Source of the DNA: Onchocerca volvulus
Lineage: Eukaryota; Nematoda; Chromadorea; Rhabditida; Onchocercidae
Assembly (NCBI GenBank): GCA_000499405.2
Contig: HG738137.1
Location: forward strand, 28,145,756-28,209,755
Direction of reading: 5' to 3'
Length of the DNA: 64,000 nucleotides
Positions 48,791-61,388 of the stretch are shown piece by piece. The notes below the pieces were generated by a model. The model was given only the letters and a program-made list of their open reading frames with translations, did no database searches and had not been told where the DNA came from. The first letter of the stretch is position 1. Every line of letters begins with the position of its first letter. A program made the translations under genes and the position numbers.

Positions 48791-51700
48791 TTATCAATAT
48801 TTAGTATTCAGTTCAAACAAATGAGTAACTAAAATATACCCGCTTCATTATTAATAAGATTCACCGAAATTAATAAGTAATATTCAACATTATCAATCTG
48901 ATAACCATAGAGAATTTAAATGAATATAATTTAATTCTTATACTGTTATTAATTTCAATTTCATTTCCTTTGTTTTTCGAGAATGAAATTGATAACACAT
49001 AATGGATTATATTGATTGCAATGAAATATTTGAAAAATTACGCAAAAAAAATTAAACAATTTAAAATTTATAATGCAATTTGTAATTTTTAACAAAATTT
49101 TTAACAAATTTTTGATAAAATTCAGATTAGAAATTCAAAATCGTAATTTTGACATTGAAAGAGAAGAGAAATACTGAAACAAACAAGTTATCAAGATTGA
49201 TTCAAAATTATTGCGTCAATCATTTTTGAGGAAAAGAAAATGGCAACAAAAAAAAAAGAAAAAATGAAGAAAGCAAATTTTCAGGGAAAAAAAAGGGAAC
49301 AAAAATAAAGCAGAAAAAATGCAATTTCGACTAAGTTAGACTTTGTTATAGACTGATATCAAATGACTCGTTAACATTATCATCACATCATCATCTTCAG
49401 TGAAATCATCTTCAGTATGTATCAACTAGCAATTTGCAATTTTTCAGGAATGAACATACCAAAAAAAAAATGGAAAAGTTGAAAACACTAATTTTCATTA
49501 TTTTATGATTCATTTCTATTCTTCTTTATCAGATAATTTCTCTTGATAAGGAAAATAAAAAAGCTGGCTAAAATTGATGCTAATAATAACATGTTTTAAA
49601 AATAAGATATGATTAAATAAACAACTGAAGTAAAATTCATCTTCCATATTAAATTGTAGATTCTCTTTTTTTGCTAGAAATGTATGATACTAAAAATTTC
49701 AACAATCAAAACTTCATTTTCGGAATTTTTTTTCATACATAATTTCTTACTTAGGAGGTCAGCTGATTTATGACGAATTTCGAAAAAGAGAAATAAAAAT
49801 TTTGTTTCAAATCTTTTTTTATTTATTTGCAATAAATTCTTTCGAATAATTGAAAAAAAAATTTTGTACAATCATACATACATTTCTTCGTTGTCGTTTT
49901 TCTACTTTTTCTTATTCAATATTTTAAATATATTTTATCAATAAGAGAACTGTTCAGAAGACTATCTTTTATAATTACAAATTATAAAAAAATTGTTCAA
50001 AAAAAGGAAAAAACTTTTTTCGACTTTTTTTTATGGAAATGAAAAAAAAAAAAAGCCATTATAATTTTGAGTAGAAAAAATATTACTTCTATCTACGATT
50101 ATTTAAATATTTGCTTTATAAATTTTATTTGCATAAGAGATTTGTTTTTTTTTTTTTTTTTTTACAATTGTAACATTTAATACCGATTGTTATTTGTTGA
50201 TGAATAATATTATTTTAGGAGATAATGATAAGTGCTACTATATATCTTATTTATCTCTGATAAGGATTTTAGCAAATATCATATTGTAATTTCAGAATTG
50301 GAATATCATGGAGTGCTTCGATCGTTTATTTTAAAATAGAAATATTTGGGATAAAGGGCCGAAAAAAGTAACACCGAAATTTTAGTTAATGACACTATAA
50401 ACCAACAGTAACTTCGACATAGGTAAACACCTGCAAACAATTTGCAGGTAATTAAAAAAAGTAATTTTTCTACATTTACCAAATAAAGTTGTGATGGCGA
50501 AAAATTTTGTCAGTAAATATTTAAAAATCTTCGCTAACTTTATTACATGCAAGAAGAATCATAATTTTATGTTCAAAATAATATAGTTGACTATACATGA
50601 CAAATATGATGAAAGTTTGTAAAAAAAAAAAAGTTAGGATTGAGATTATGGATAAGATTGATATTTGAAATAATTTTAATTTCAACACTAAAATTTTAAT
50701 CTATTGCTAGCTTGTTAGATTTATAATAAAAAATTTCAAGTATTAATCTATTTTGTTTGCTAGATTTTTTGGATATCAGAAGATAAGTGATTGAGAAATT
50801 CGAAAGAAAAGGTTAAAAAAAAGAAGGAAACTAAAAGATTTTAAAATGTATTTTTAAAGGAAGAATTTTAATTCTTACCGGAAAAAATCAATAAATCAAG
50901 TATGAATACATTTTGAAAATCAATGATATAAATTCCAGAACAAAATAATCATTTACTTCATTAACTATTAGTTGATTGCTTACTGACATCGACTTGTTTT
51001 TCATGAAAAGATCTGAAATAATATTCCTAAAAGTGTATCAGTAAGACTTCTATAAATTGAACGAATAACGCTATTTGATTATAAAATGGTTGTAACAAAA
51101 AAATTTTTTTGAAAATAAAAGTAAAACAAAAAAACAAAACTTTTTTCAATTGAAGTAAACTTCATTTGATTTTTTATCATCGTTGGCTATTTATTATTTT
51201 CTTCATATCTCTCTTTCGAGCCGTTTGATTGTCTTCTGATATTTGCTGATTACTTTAACTTTTGCGAAAGACCAATATGAAACAATAAATCAATCCAAAA
51301 ATAATGCATAAATGAAAAAAGAAGAAAAAAATTGAAGTAAATGGAAAAGAATAATGTGAAGTAAACTTATTAATTCGATATTTTCCCTAATTTAATGTCA
51401 AAAAATTTGGCATAACTCGGCAAGAAATCGATGAGATCATTCAATAAGTTGTATAGATCATTCATAAGTCATATGGGTTACTTATTAAACCACGTAGGTC
51501 ATTATATTTTAATCATATAAGTCATTCACAGAGTTATACATTCATTCACTAAGTCAAAAAAGTCATTCATCAAGTCATATAGATCTCATATAGGTCATTC
51601 ACTCAATCATATAAGTCATTCATTAAATCATATAAATCATTCATCAAGTTATATAAGTTACTCACTAAATTGCACAGGTTATTCATTAAGTCAAATAGAT

Positions 51701-54700
51701 CATTCAACAAGTTATACATGTCATTCATTAAGCCAAATAGATCATTTAAGTCATACAAGTTGGCCACTAAGTCATATAAGTCATTTACAAAGTCATATAG
51801 GTCAGTCACTAAATCACAAAAGTTATTCATTAAGTCAAATAGGTCATTCACTAAATCATATAAGTTATTCACTAAGTCGCTAAAGCATTATACATATAAT
51901 GGCAAGAGCAACATCGTACGGATGAATATCTTGTCAAAAAAATAAGTCAGCTAGGAAAATTAATCAACAACAAAAAGGCCTAGCATTTGTGGCCTAAATG
52001 ACATAAGATGGGAACGATTTACTATTAGGCTCCTTCGAAAGTGGCATTTTTAGAATAGATTGACAACGATCGAAATATCTTTTGGGCCTATTGGCATGAA
52101 ACGATAATTTAATTTACATTCTTTATCTTTTACTTGTGAAAATTCTTCTCAGTTTCTTTCTATCTTAGTTAGAATCATTTCCATTTTACTTTCATTCGTA
52201 CTATGAGTTTTTTTCTCCTTCAAATTTATTCTAGCAGGCTTAGTTTTTTTTTTCTCCAGAATTTTTAGAAATTTTTTCATTTTCAAATCTTTGACTAGTA
52301 ACAAGTTTTATCTATATTTTTTAAAATTTTGATAATGAAACAAGAGTAGCTTCTATTGGTGAGAAATTTTTTTGCAAAAATTAACGAGATTCCGAATTTT
52401 CTAGAATTTCATTCATTCATTCATTTGTTATTCATTTAATTGTTTATTTTTTCATTCATTCATTTGAAAAAAAAAAAGTCAAGAAATGAAATAAATGAAT
52501 GAAAAAATGGGAAAGAAAAAATTTAATCATTTATTTATCAATACTTATATTATTTTACATTGTAAAATATTTCCTTGCAATTGAAAAAAAAAATAAAAAA
52601 ATAAAAAAAAACAAAATAAAACAAAATTAATTTCATGAAATTCTATCAAATTAATTTCATAATTTATTAGTTTCATAAATCTTAATCAAATTAATTTTAT
52701 AATTCATTATCTACAAATTTATTGCAATTATAAATCTTTCCCTATCTTTTATTTTCTTTCCTATCCCAAATTTTTACTTAATGTGTAATCTAATTGAAAA
52801 TTTATCACCTAACAGTTGTTACTGGCTATTATCGGTAAATCATTTTCTCAATGTTACATTCGAATTCATTTTCAAATGAAGGAAGAAAAAAAAGGCCAAA
52901 AAGAAAGAAAAAAATCGCTGAACTACAAAGTCACATTTTTAACATTCCTAACGAATTTTGTTCTAAACAATATTTAATCGATAATATTTTCACAAAAAAA
53001 AAAAGCACAGTAAAATTATAAAGAAATATATGATAAATTTATAAAATGAACTCCCCATTTTACAAAAAAATAATCTTTCTTCTATGTACATAAAATTGAT
53101 AAACTGAACTCCTCATTTAAAAAAAAAAAAAAAAAAAAATCATTTTCTTTTTTTTTTCGTTTTCATATTATTTTGTACTCTTAAAATACTCATATTTATT
53201 AGTATTATTTATATTCAAGGTTTTTTATTACTTTAATCTTTGCAACGATGACCATATATTTACATCCATATAATTCGTTTGAACATTTTTTAAGTGCATT
53301 TCTTGAGTGAACTTTTAGTAAATCCTTACTTTTAAAAATGATTTATTAAAAAATTCTCAATAAAAAAAGAAAATTGGAGAAAAAAGGAAGAAAAAACAAA
53401 TAGTAGGAGATCGTTAATCATTCTCAAAACTGATCTATCAATTATGATGAAGTATCATGCAATGAAATAAAAAAATTTAAAAATTAAAATGGAGTAAATA
53501 TTATAAAGATTTTTATTTTTCAGCATACTTTCAACAAAGCCAGGATGGATCATTGATTAAATGATTAACTAAATAAACATTCAATTATTCATTCTTGACC
53601 AAAATAATGCGAAAAAATTCAACGACTAATTGATCTATCTGAATTATCATTGAGAAGAACATAACAAGCATCGAAAATTCATCCATTTATATATATTAAT
53701 GTTTCAAAGGTTTGAAACTGAAAAAATAAATAAACTAATAATATTAAAAAAAAAAAAATCAAACAACAGAAACGAGCATTGCAGACTTTGAACTTTCATG
53801 AAAAGTAATAAATAAGAAAAATTTACAATATTTTGGCAAAATTTTATCAAAATTATTAGTTTGATAATCATTTGCTGGATGGTTTCTCAATCCTTTTTTT
53901 TTTTTTTCAAAGTTAGTTATACCTAAACTTTGTTAGTAAGTAAAAATTCCATGTTTTTTTTTTTTTTTTTTAAAAGAAGCGAGTTGTAATTTTGTCAAAT
54001 AGGCTGAGATCGAAAAGATTTGAAGTAAAATAGCCTAAAGGAAGAAAAAAAAGTTTTCGCTCACAAAATATCAAAATTTCCATCCTATACATCAAATCCA
54101 TCTTTTTTTTTATTAAGTTCTTTCAATTTTTTCTTTTTTTTTTTCCTCCTATTTATCCTCACTACATTTCCCACCTCTAAATACTAATAATTACATTTTT
54201 TCATGCAGCAAAAAATACAAAAAAAAAGAAAAATTGAAACTTGCATTCAAATTGCGCGTTCTTTCTTTATGAAATACTACTCACGAAGTTTTAAATTTTA
54301 TTTCAACAGTTAGGCTGATATAATTTTGAGCAATTCTATATAATTTTTCATCAATGGAAACTTCTTCCTTAAATGGTGAAAAATCCAATCAGATATTCAG
54401 GAAAAGAAGAGAAAATTGATTGTAAATTTAATAAAAATATTCCAAATAAAATCTAAATATGCAGCAAAAAATTTATTTTATGATAGCAAATATATTATTC
54501 AACCAATCGATTATCAATAAATTAATTATCAATAAAAGATTTAAAAAAAAAAAGTAATTCGTGTAATTACACAATAATCCGATGATTCTGAATAATTCCG
54601 GCATAAAAAATAAACTAAACATTGAGAGCATTGAAATAGTTCGCCCGAAAATTTTCTAACTCGATTCTACATATATAAATTCAGATAAGTATTAATCAAT

Positions 54701-56871
54701 ATAAAAACATTGAGTTTGTGAAAGAAAAATAATTAAAAATAGCAAATACTTAATGAGTGAATTGGTTATGTTTAAAAAACTAAGATGTTTGATGAACTAA
54801 ATTAATTAATAAACCGAATAATTAAATCAATGATCAGACCAAATAATTTTTGATAATAAACCTATTTTCGATTCTATAAAACTAGCTATTATTTCTTTCG
54901 AAAAAAAAAAGCAATTTTCGTAGTAAAAACATTATCATTTTATATTAACCTAATTTGAACTAATTAAATAAAGATATTTTATGTTACAATAAAATTGAAA
55001 ATTCGATCGTAAAAACTTGAGTCATAGTTTGCCAAAAGGGCATAAATTTCGGGATTGGAGATTAAATTATTATCATTACTTCCAATCAGCCCAAAATCTG
55101 ATGAATAGTTCTTCCGTTTGTGGCACAATTGAATGAACAAAATCGATAAGCCCTTTATCAACCATTTCATCTTCTCAGAAATAATGATAAATCAATTGCT
55201 CGGACGAATGAAGATGGCTAATATTTCAACACCAGTTGTTTATCGGCTTTTGCATTTTAAAGGGAAATTAAATTTAAAACAAATATGGTATTATTTGCCG
55301 ATAATAGGAGATATTTATACGATAATGATGAACTTTACAAAAACTTGCAAAGAAAATGCAAGAAATTTATTGTCAAAATTAAATATATAAAATGATTGAA
55401 ACTGAACTGTTTAAAATGATTTGAAAAATTTTTAAAAGAATATAATACAGCAGTTTTTTTTCAGTCTTGTTAAAGGCTTTTTTTTAATATATTTTATTTT
55501 ATTTGCATCATTGTCATTACCAAATGATATTTCTAAAATGTTCAACTTTTTTGAATTTCAAAATTTTATGAATATTTAACTAATGAAAATGAATTCTTTT
55601 TCTAATAAATTTACAGTGAGAGAATACAAAGAAAAATGAAATTGACAAGTCCAATTTCGCTCAAATTCAATTTCATAATGATTCATATGATAGAAATTAC
55701 AAATTAATAATCAATTTCAAAAATATTCAGTTAATAAAAATAAAATAAATTAATTACAAATTAATAATGAATTTCATGAAACAAAAAAAAAAAGAATTAA
55801 TAGTCAATTTCAAAAATATTCAATTAATAAAAATATAATAAATTAAATGCATATTCAATGTGATTGAAAATACAAAGGAATTAATAGTGAATTTCAAAAA
55901 TTTTCTCAACTGATGAAAATAAAATATTCTTATCTGATAAATCTATGCAGTGAGGAAATGTGTATGAGGAAAAATGGAAGCGAAAAGAAAAATGTGATTG
56001 TAGCACAGATGATGGGAAATGAAAATCGATGATAGCAATGATAACATTCTAAACGATCAATATTGATAAAAATAGAATTTCCATTATGATAAAGATAATA
56101 ATAATAATAATAAAAAAAAGTATTATTGAAAAAAATGTAAAAATTGTGAGAGAAAGAATGAAATAATGATATCTCTGAAGTACAGAATTAGATCATTCAA
56201 CTGTTTATCTCATTTAGTTTTGTTATTTTTCTTTTCAAAAGCAAATATTTTTCGATTTTTCGACAGGTGTTCTTCGACAATCAAATATTTTTTTACAACT
56301 TGTTATCCAAGCTGTATCGATAATTATTTATGTTTCATAGTTTATGCCGCTGAATTATGTTTAAATCGATTGTCTTCTTGCTTAATATTTTTCGTGGGCC
56401 ATGAATTAAATGAAGGATTTTTTAGAAATATATTTTAAATTCAAAAAATTATACTGACCAAATAATTTTATTTACATATAATTCTGAATATACACATCAA
56501 TCAATTTTGCCCTTAATTATCTTTTATTGAAAAAAAAAATAAAAAATGAGTATTTTATCATTTTAGAATTATATTTTTTTAAAAAAGTCTTACAAAGAAA
56601 AAAAAACAAATAAAACAATCGAAAACCTTTTTTTGATGAATTAAATGTGTTTATAAAAAATCAAATTATATGATTAATCGATATTGATTTAAAATGTATT
56701 CATCGTCATCATTATGTTTCGTATTTATTTTACTATGAAAATTAAAATATATGATCAATTCGAATAAATTTCAGATCTGATAGAAGATCAATGCTAAGTT
56801 TAAAATATGTTTGTGAAATATCATTGAAAGGAAGATTGCAATAATCATTATTATTTTACTATATTTTAATT
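48791..56871. other. Gene-poor region, right part
   Basis: No supported gene. It holds many poly(A)/(T) runs, the 21-bp tandem array at 51439-51890, and short TTCA/AATG repeats near 52410-52500. ORFs at 55133-55390 and 56166-56438 (plus) and 55170-54979 (minus) are open for 60-90 codons but have no splice partners, no family motifs and the Ile/Asn/Lys bias expected of this base composition. Confidence 0.6.
51439..51890. repeat. 21-bp tandem array, about 20 units
   Basis: Units approximate GTCATTCATTAAGTCATATAG with substitutions and occasional indels. Because 21 is a multiple of three, long frames stay open on both strands: plus reads (KSYKSFT)n, minus reads (NDLYDLM)n. There is no start context, splice site or similarity suggesting translation, so I treat it as a satellite. 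Confidence 0.8.
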
Positions 56872-59398
56872 TTATAGCAAAGCACAGCTTTTATGATATT
56901 CCAGTTTATGTTTTAGTTTATCTCGAAGACTTTTAATTTGCTGTGTTTCGGTTACATTATGAAAATTGCAATATGACTTCAGTGCTTCACGGAATACTTC
57001 TAAGACACTTTCCTGAAGATATAAAAAGAATTTTTAGTAATTAGTCTTTATGGTTAATAAAGTTAATATTTCAAGCATCTCTTAATGAACAAATCTTCAG
57101 TTCATCACAACCATTATTATTTTATCGTATTTCAATTTTCAAAATTCATAATTTAATCATCAAATTCCATTCTTTTTTGAACTCATCACTTACCTATTTT
57201 CAAAATTTACAAAAATCATTTCAATATAAGGATTAGTTTTCTCTTGTCCAACTTAAAAAAAAAAAAAACTTTTACTCGATTCTTGCACGAACATTCCGTG
57301 TAGGCACATGCTCCAATATGTTTCGCTAACTTTTTACCTTCTTCGGTGGAAATGACAATAGTGCCTTCTGTTTGCAACCGATTTATAGTATCCGGATCAT
57401 TCCGGAGATCCGTTTTTGTCGCCGTCAGGATAAAAGGTATATCTTTGGGACAAAAACCGTATCGAATCTCATCATACCACTGAATTACATAAAAAATTCA
57501 TTAAGCATTAATTGTATATATCTATTTTTTTGCTATATTTAACAAAAGTTTAGTCAGTTTTTTAATTCCTGAAATTTCCATTTTGTAAAAATTGCTGCAA
57601 CAATTACTAGTTATAATATTGTATCTTGCATTTTACTTATAACCAATTTCGGGCAAATTTTTTAAAACATAAAACAATTTTCGAGCAGTTTTGAAAATAT
57701 TCTTTGGATATTCGAAAATTATCAATAAAAAATGAGTAAATATTGCAAGAAAGTTATAGAATTTCACTAGTTCTGCTAAAAAAAATATTGAATTTATTTA
57801 CGATATGAAGAATTACAGCGAAAGTTGCAACATAAAAGTTTTTAAAATTTCAATGTAAATAAAAAGAACTAATAATCGAAGTATGAGATGAAGATTTCAT
57901 TTGCAAAAAAACAAAAAGATTCAAAAAAATAGGAAAAATGCAAATAAATAGCAAACAAATGTGCTATCATTTACGAGCTTTACGTAACATATTTACAGAG
58001 ACCTGTATATGTGAGTTAAATTTCATTAAAAAAAAAGTGAAACTAATTAGCTCTAAGAATTGGGCAAAAATGATTAAATAGAACCCGATGATGAGCATTC
58101 CAGAATGATTTACGAGAATCAATCGAAAAACAAATTACTACAACATTTGCATCCAAATAAGTTAGTTGTCGTAAACGATCAAAGTAACTCTGAAATTTGT
58201 TTCACATGTCCAGATTTCTGCAATTATGATATTACTGTCAGATATGTAATTCGTATAAATAATACAATTTTAATTTTAGCAACGAGAAATCAGAATTTAA
58301 CAACACACAAAACATTTAAAACTAAGCATATTTGTGAAATAATAATTCGTCAATTTACAACAATTTTACAGTTGAATTCTTGAACCATTTGATAAAGAAA
58401 GATCATGTCCAGAATGATTGTATGAGAAAAGTGCGATGTTTGAAAATCTATTCCATTGTTGTTTCTCAATTCAAAAACAAACCTTGCCAGGAGTGTCATA
58501 AATTTTGAAGAAAAACGGTTTCAATAACTCATTAGTATAATCAAGACCTTCAAAATCCAGAATCTGGAACAAAGGAAAATTATTCTCAACTAAAATAACT
58601 GGAAAAAGTCACTCGGAATCACTGCTTTTATTTGATGAGCATATGGAAGCAATGCTTTTGAATCATTCAACGATTGTTTTCATGGCAGTCTTAAAAAATT
58701 TCATTTCTGTCAGCCTTGCACAATTTTTATTCCTTGCTCAACTCACTGAAGAAAGCCATTTGACTTATTTTGATCACTTTCAAACTACGATCTTTGCCTA
58801 TATTCGATGAATTTTGGTTTGTCGTTTAAAAACCTGCACTGCAACTTACAGTAGGCTCATATCTGTAAAATGCGTCCAATTTTTCCATGTTTATAAGTGT
58901 TTTCAGCATCGTTGTTTTACCTACACCAGAATCGCCGACAACAGCACATTTCACTTGCATATACTATCGGAATTCGAAATTTTGTTTTTGATTAAATGAA
59001 TTTATAAAACAATAATTCGCACTTTTATGACAGTAATTATAGATACAAGTGAGTTTCTTACTGAGTCCAGAAGGAAAGTTTGGAATGGAACATATTCTAC
59101 CATAATATCTTCAAGTTTTCCCTTCATTCTTTTGATGAATTGAATTTTCTAATCTCATTGAAACGAAGAAATTATTTGTGAGATAAAATATGGTTTAGGG
59201 GAATTACACAGCTTTCTTATGCTTTGTGTAAGAGATAGGATAATTATATGTTGTGAGAAGTATTTCAATTTTTTAATAATTAAATTTCACCGGCTTGTTT
59301 CCTCCAGCAAGTTTTTGTTGATGTAGTCGCTCTTTGTCCAGATAATACTCAGAGTGTGAATTCATTGGATAATTTAAATATACTGATCTATCGGCCAT
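56872..59398 (-). CDS. Atypical Rho-family small GTPase, 279 aa
   Basis: A Rho/Rac/Cdc42-type GTPase, expected at membranes to control actin. Exons, minus: 59398-59291, 59148-59062, 58963-58850, 58563-58483, 58189-58085, 57479-57276 and 57012-56872. All are phase 0 and give 280 codons. Residues 1-65 are an extension without a known domain. P-loop GDSGVGKT (75-82); effector region YEPT (100-103); switch II DTPGK (126-130); YFDRLRQLTY and VVICFS as in Rho; TKTD (186-189); Rho-type insert before AKHIGACAYTECS; C-terminal CALL (276-279), a CAAX box whose final Leu suggests geranylgeranylation. Oddities: Ser at the Rho Gly12 position, Pro at Ala59 and Lys at Gln61, so GTP hydrolysis is probably weak, as in Rnd-type Rho proteins. 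A shorter start at Met67 (MQVKCAVVGD) is possible. It is not clearly RHO-1, CDC-42 or CED-10. A CHW-1/Wrch-like or lineage-specific paralogue would fit the extension. Confidence 0.9.
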
Positions 59399-60427
59399 TT
59401 TTGTAAAAAAAAAAAAGAAGGAATTTTTAATCAAATATGATTGAGTTAGTATCTTATAAACTATGACAGACCGCCACTTGTATCGAAATTTGTTGGTTAA
59501 ATGAGAAAGATTTTTTCATTTTCGCTCAATTTATGATTAATTTTATTTCAAAAACGAACAAATTGGAATATTCCAGAATAGTGTTAAGATTTATTGAAAA
59601 TAACAGTAAATTTTATTTTTTTGATTGCATTGTTTTATGAAGTATTTTTGCTATTTATAACTTTATTTCTTATTTCTTGACAAAGAAAGCCATATTTTAT
59701 ACATACTAATAAAGAAAGTGCTTCATTTAAAATTTGAACTAGCGAGACTAGGCTTGAATCCTATAGCAAATGAAATTGATGTAGAATGAAAAACTTCAAT
59801 CTCAAAAATCGCAATTTGGTGGCATAAAAAATTGTTAATCATTTTGTGAAAGAACATTAATTATCTAGCTTGAAATGTCAATACAACGTCCGCATTGCTC
59901 TTGAATTAAAATTGACCTATGTATGGTGAACGTGATGATTAACTAATTTCAGAATTGACTTAAGTATACTGAAGGAAATGAAAATTAGAGAAAAGAACAA
60001 AAATAAAAAAAAGATCCGTCAATGAAATACAAATTAACGATTAATAACCATGATGAAATGACGGGATTTAATTCAATTAACCAAACTATTGTAATATATT
60101 ACGATTACTGTTCACTGAATTGTCTATCAATATTCCTAATACTTCATTTCTTCATTCACGTTTTATGTCAATTTTCTATTTTTCGTATTAGTTCAATGGC
60201 CAGTTTGAATTTTTATACAGAATTGATTTAAATGTAACGAATTAGCTATTTGCCGAAATTATCAAATAACAATAAATAAAAGAAGAGATTACATTGACGC
60301 AGTTATTTGGTAATTTCATTCTTTTTATTTTTTCTCATTTCATTTTTTATCCCGTAACACTAATTATTTGATTTTTTCGGATTAAGGTTTCGATATTGTC
60401 ATAATTGCCTTGTGCAAAACACCAGAC
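59399..60427. other. Intergenic region without supported genes
   Basis: Upstream of the Rho gene start and beyond the tRNA 3' ends. The ORF 60022-60231 has no splice partners or motifs. The poly(T) followed by ACAAAA just before the Rho ATG has no AG, so no trans-splice site is evident. Confidence 0.55.
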
Positions 60428-60501
60428 TGCCCGAGGTGAGGCTCGAACTCACGACCTTCAGATTATGAGACTGACGCGCTAACCAACTGCGCTACTCAGG
60501 C
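60428..60501 (-). tRNA. Elongator tRNA-Met (anticodon CAT)
   Basis: The minus strand folds as a 74-nt cloverleaf. The acceptor stem pairs GCCTGAG with CTCGGGC (one T-G), with discriminator A. The D arm contains GCGCAGTTGGTTAGCGC. The anticodon loop is CTCATAA. The T arm is GTGAG TTCGAGC CTCAC. There is no intron. The sequence resembles eukaryotic elongator tRNA-Met, with its internal A and B box promoter elements. Confidence 0.95.
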
Positions 60502-60817
60502 CAGTTAAGGATGGGTGAACTCATGAACTTTTCCATAAATCAAATTTGAAAATATCGCAATTAATGAATTAAACTTTTCATACCGACATTGTTATTACCA
60601 AATGCGAATATTTCTAACATTTAGCAATTTTTGACATAGTTCAGTTTATTCAATTCCAACTTTTATTTCTTTTCTCAATCTTTTTTTGTTTCCAATTCTT
60701 TGTTTTCCACCGCATTTTGTTATTAACATTATTAACATTATTAACCCAATAAATTTTTCTCTTTTTGACTGTGTATAGTGTTTTGTAATTATTCAAGCCC
60801 CTAATAATATTTTATTA

Positions 60818-61010
60818 ATGGATGAAGTAAGAGAAATACCATTAAAAGCCTGGACGACTACAATGGATGAAGTATGGAAGTCGTCCAGGCTTTTAATGGT
60901 ACTTCGGTTCTTACTAAAAAAAAGAAAAACAACTTTGGCTATCTTTTAGTTATTACTGAAATTTAGGGTTTTAAATGGTACTTCGTCTTTCATACTCATC
61001 CAGATCTTGA
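60818..61010. repeat. Long nested inverted repeat between the two tRNA genes
   Basis: Arms 60838-60859 and 60879-60900 are perfect 22-bp complements (starting ACCATTAAAAGCC and AGTCGTCCAGG) around a 19-nt loop. AGTAAGA (60826-60832) pairs with TCTTACT (60909-60915) after a small internal loop. A further copy of the outer arm lies inverted at about 60966-61010 (GGTACTTCGTCTTTCATACT). A transcript would fold into a miRNA-sized or longer hairpin. It could equally be a foldback transposon remnant. Confidence 0.6.
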
Positions 61011-61314
61011 GTGGTTCCTTCTTGTTCGATAATTTTTGTTTTCTCCTAACGAACAGTTTTTGATTTTTTTGTGACTACAAATCTATTACCTAAATCAAAT
61101 TTCAATAACATATGAAAACTTGCGGTCGTTTTTCTTTTTTAATTAGCAATGTATTTTAAAATCGCGCTTTTTCATGCTGAGCAATTAATTAATTTCCCGT
61201 TTCTAATGATTTCATTGATTATTGCAGCTACAAATTAGAGCGAATATTTTTTGAAACATCCCATGCAAACGGTTTGTCTCAACCTGTTAGGAAAAACATC
61301 TGCAAAGCTGATGA

Positions 61315-61388
61315 TGCCCGAGGTGAGGTTCGAACTCACGACCTTCAGATTATGAGACTGACGCGCTAACCTACTGCGCTACTCAGGC
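61315..61388 (-). tRNA. Elongator tRNA-Met (anticodon CAT), second copy
   Basis: Same 74-nt cloverleaf as the copy 0.8 kb to the left. It differs only at two positions: AGTAGGTTA for AGTTGGTTA in the D arm and TTCGAAC for TTCGAGC in the T loop. Flanks are unrelated, so the duplication is not recent as a block. Confidence 0.95.

Noticed and set aside
55133..55390. 85-codon plus-strand ORF MNKIDKPFINHFIFSEIMIN and onward
   Set aside because: Has fair complexity but no upstream trans-splice or cis acceptor in frame, no downstream partner and no motif. A minus-strand ORF overlaps it. It remains a weak possibility.
58105..58383. 92-codon plus-strand ORF
   Set aside because: Opposite to the Rho exon 58189-58085, which carries YFDRLRQLTY and VVICFS on the minus strand.
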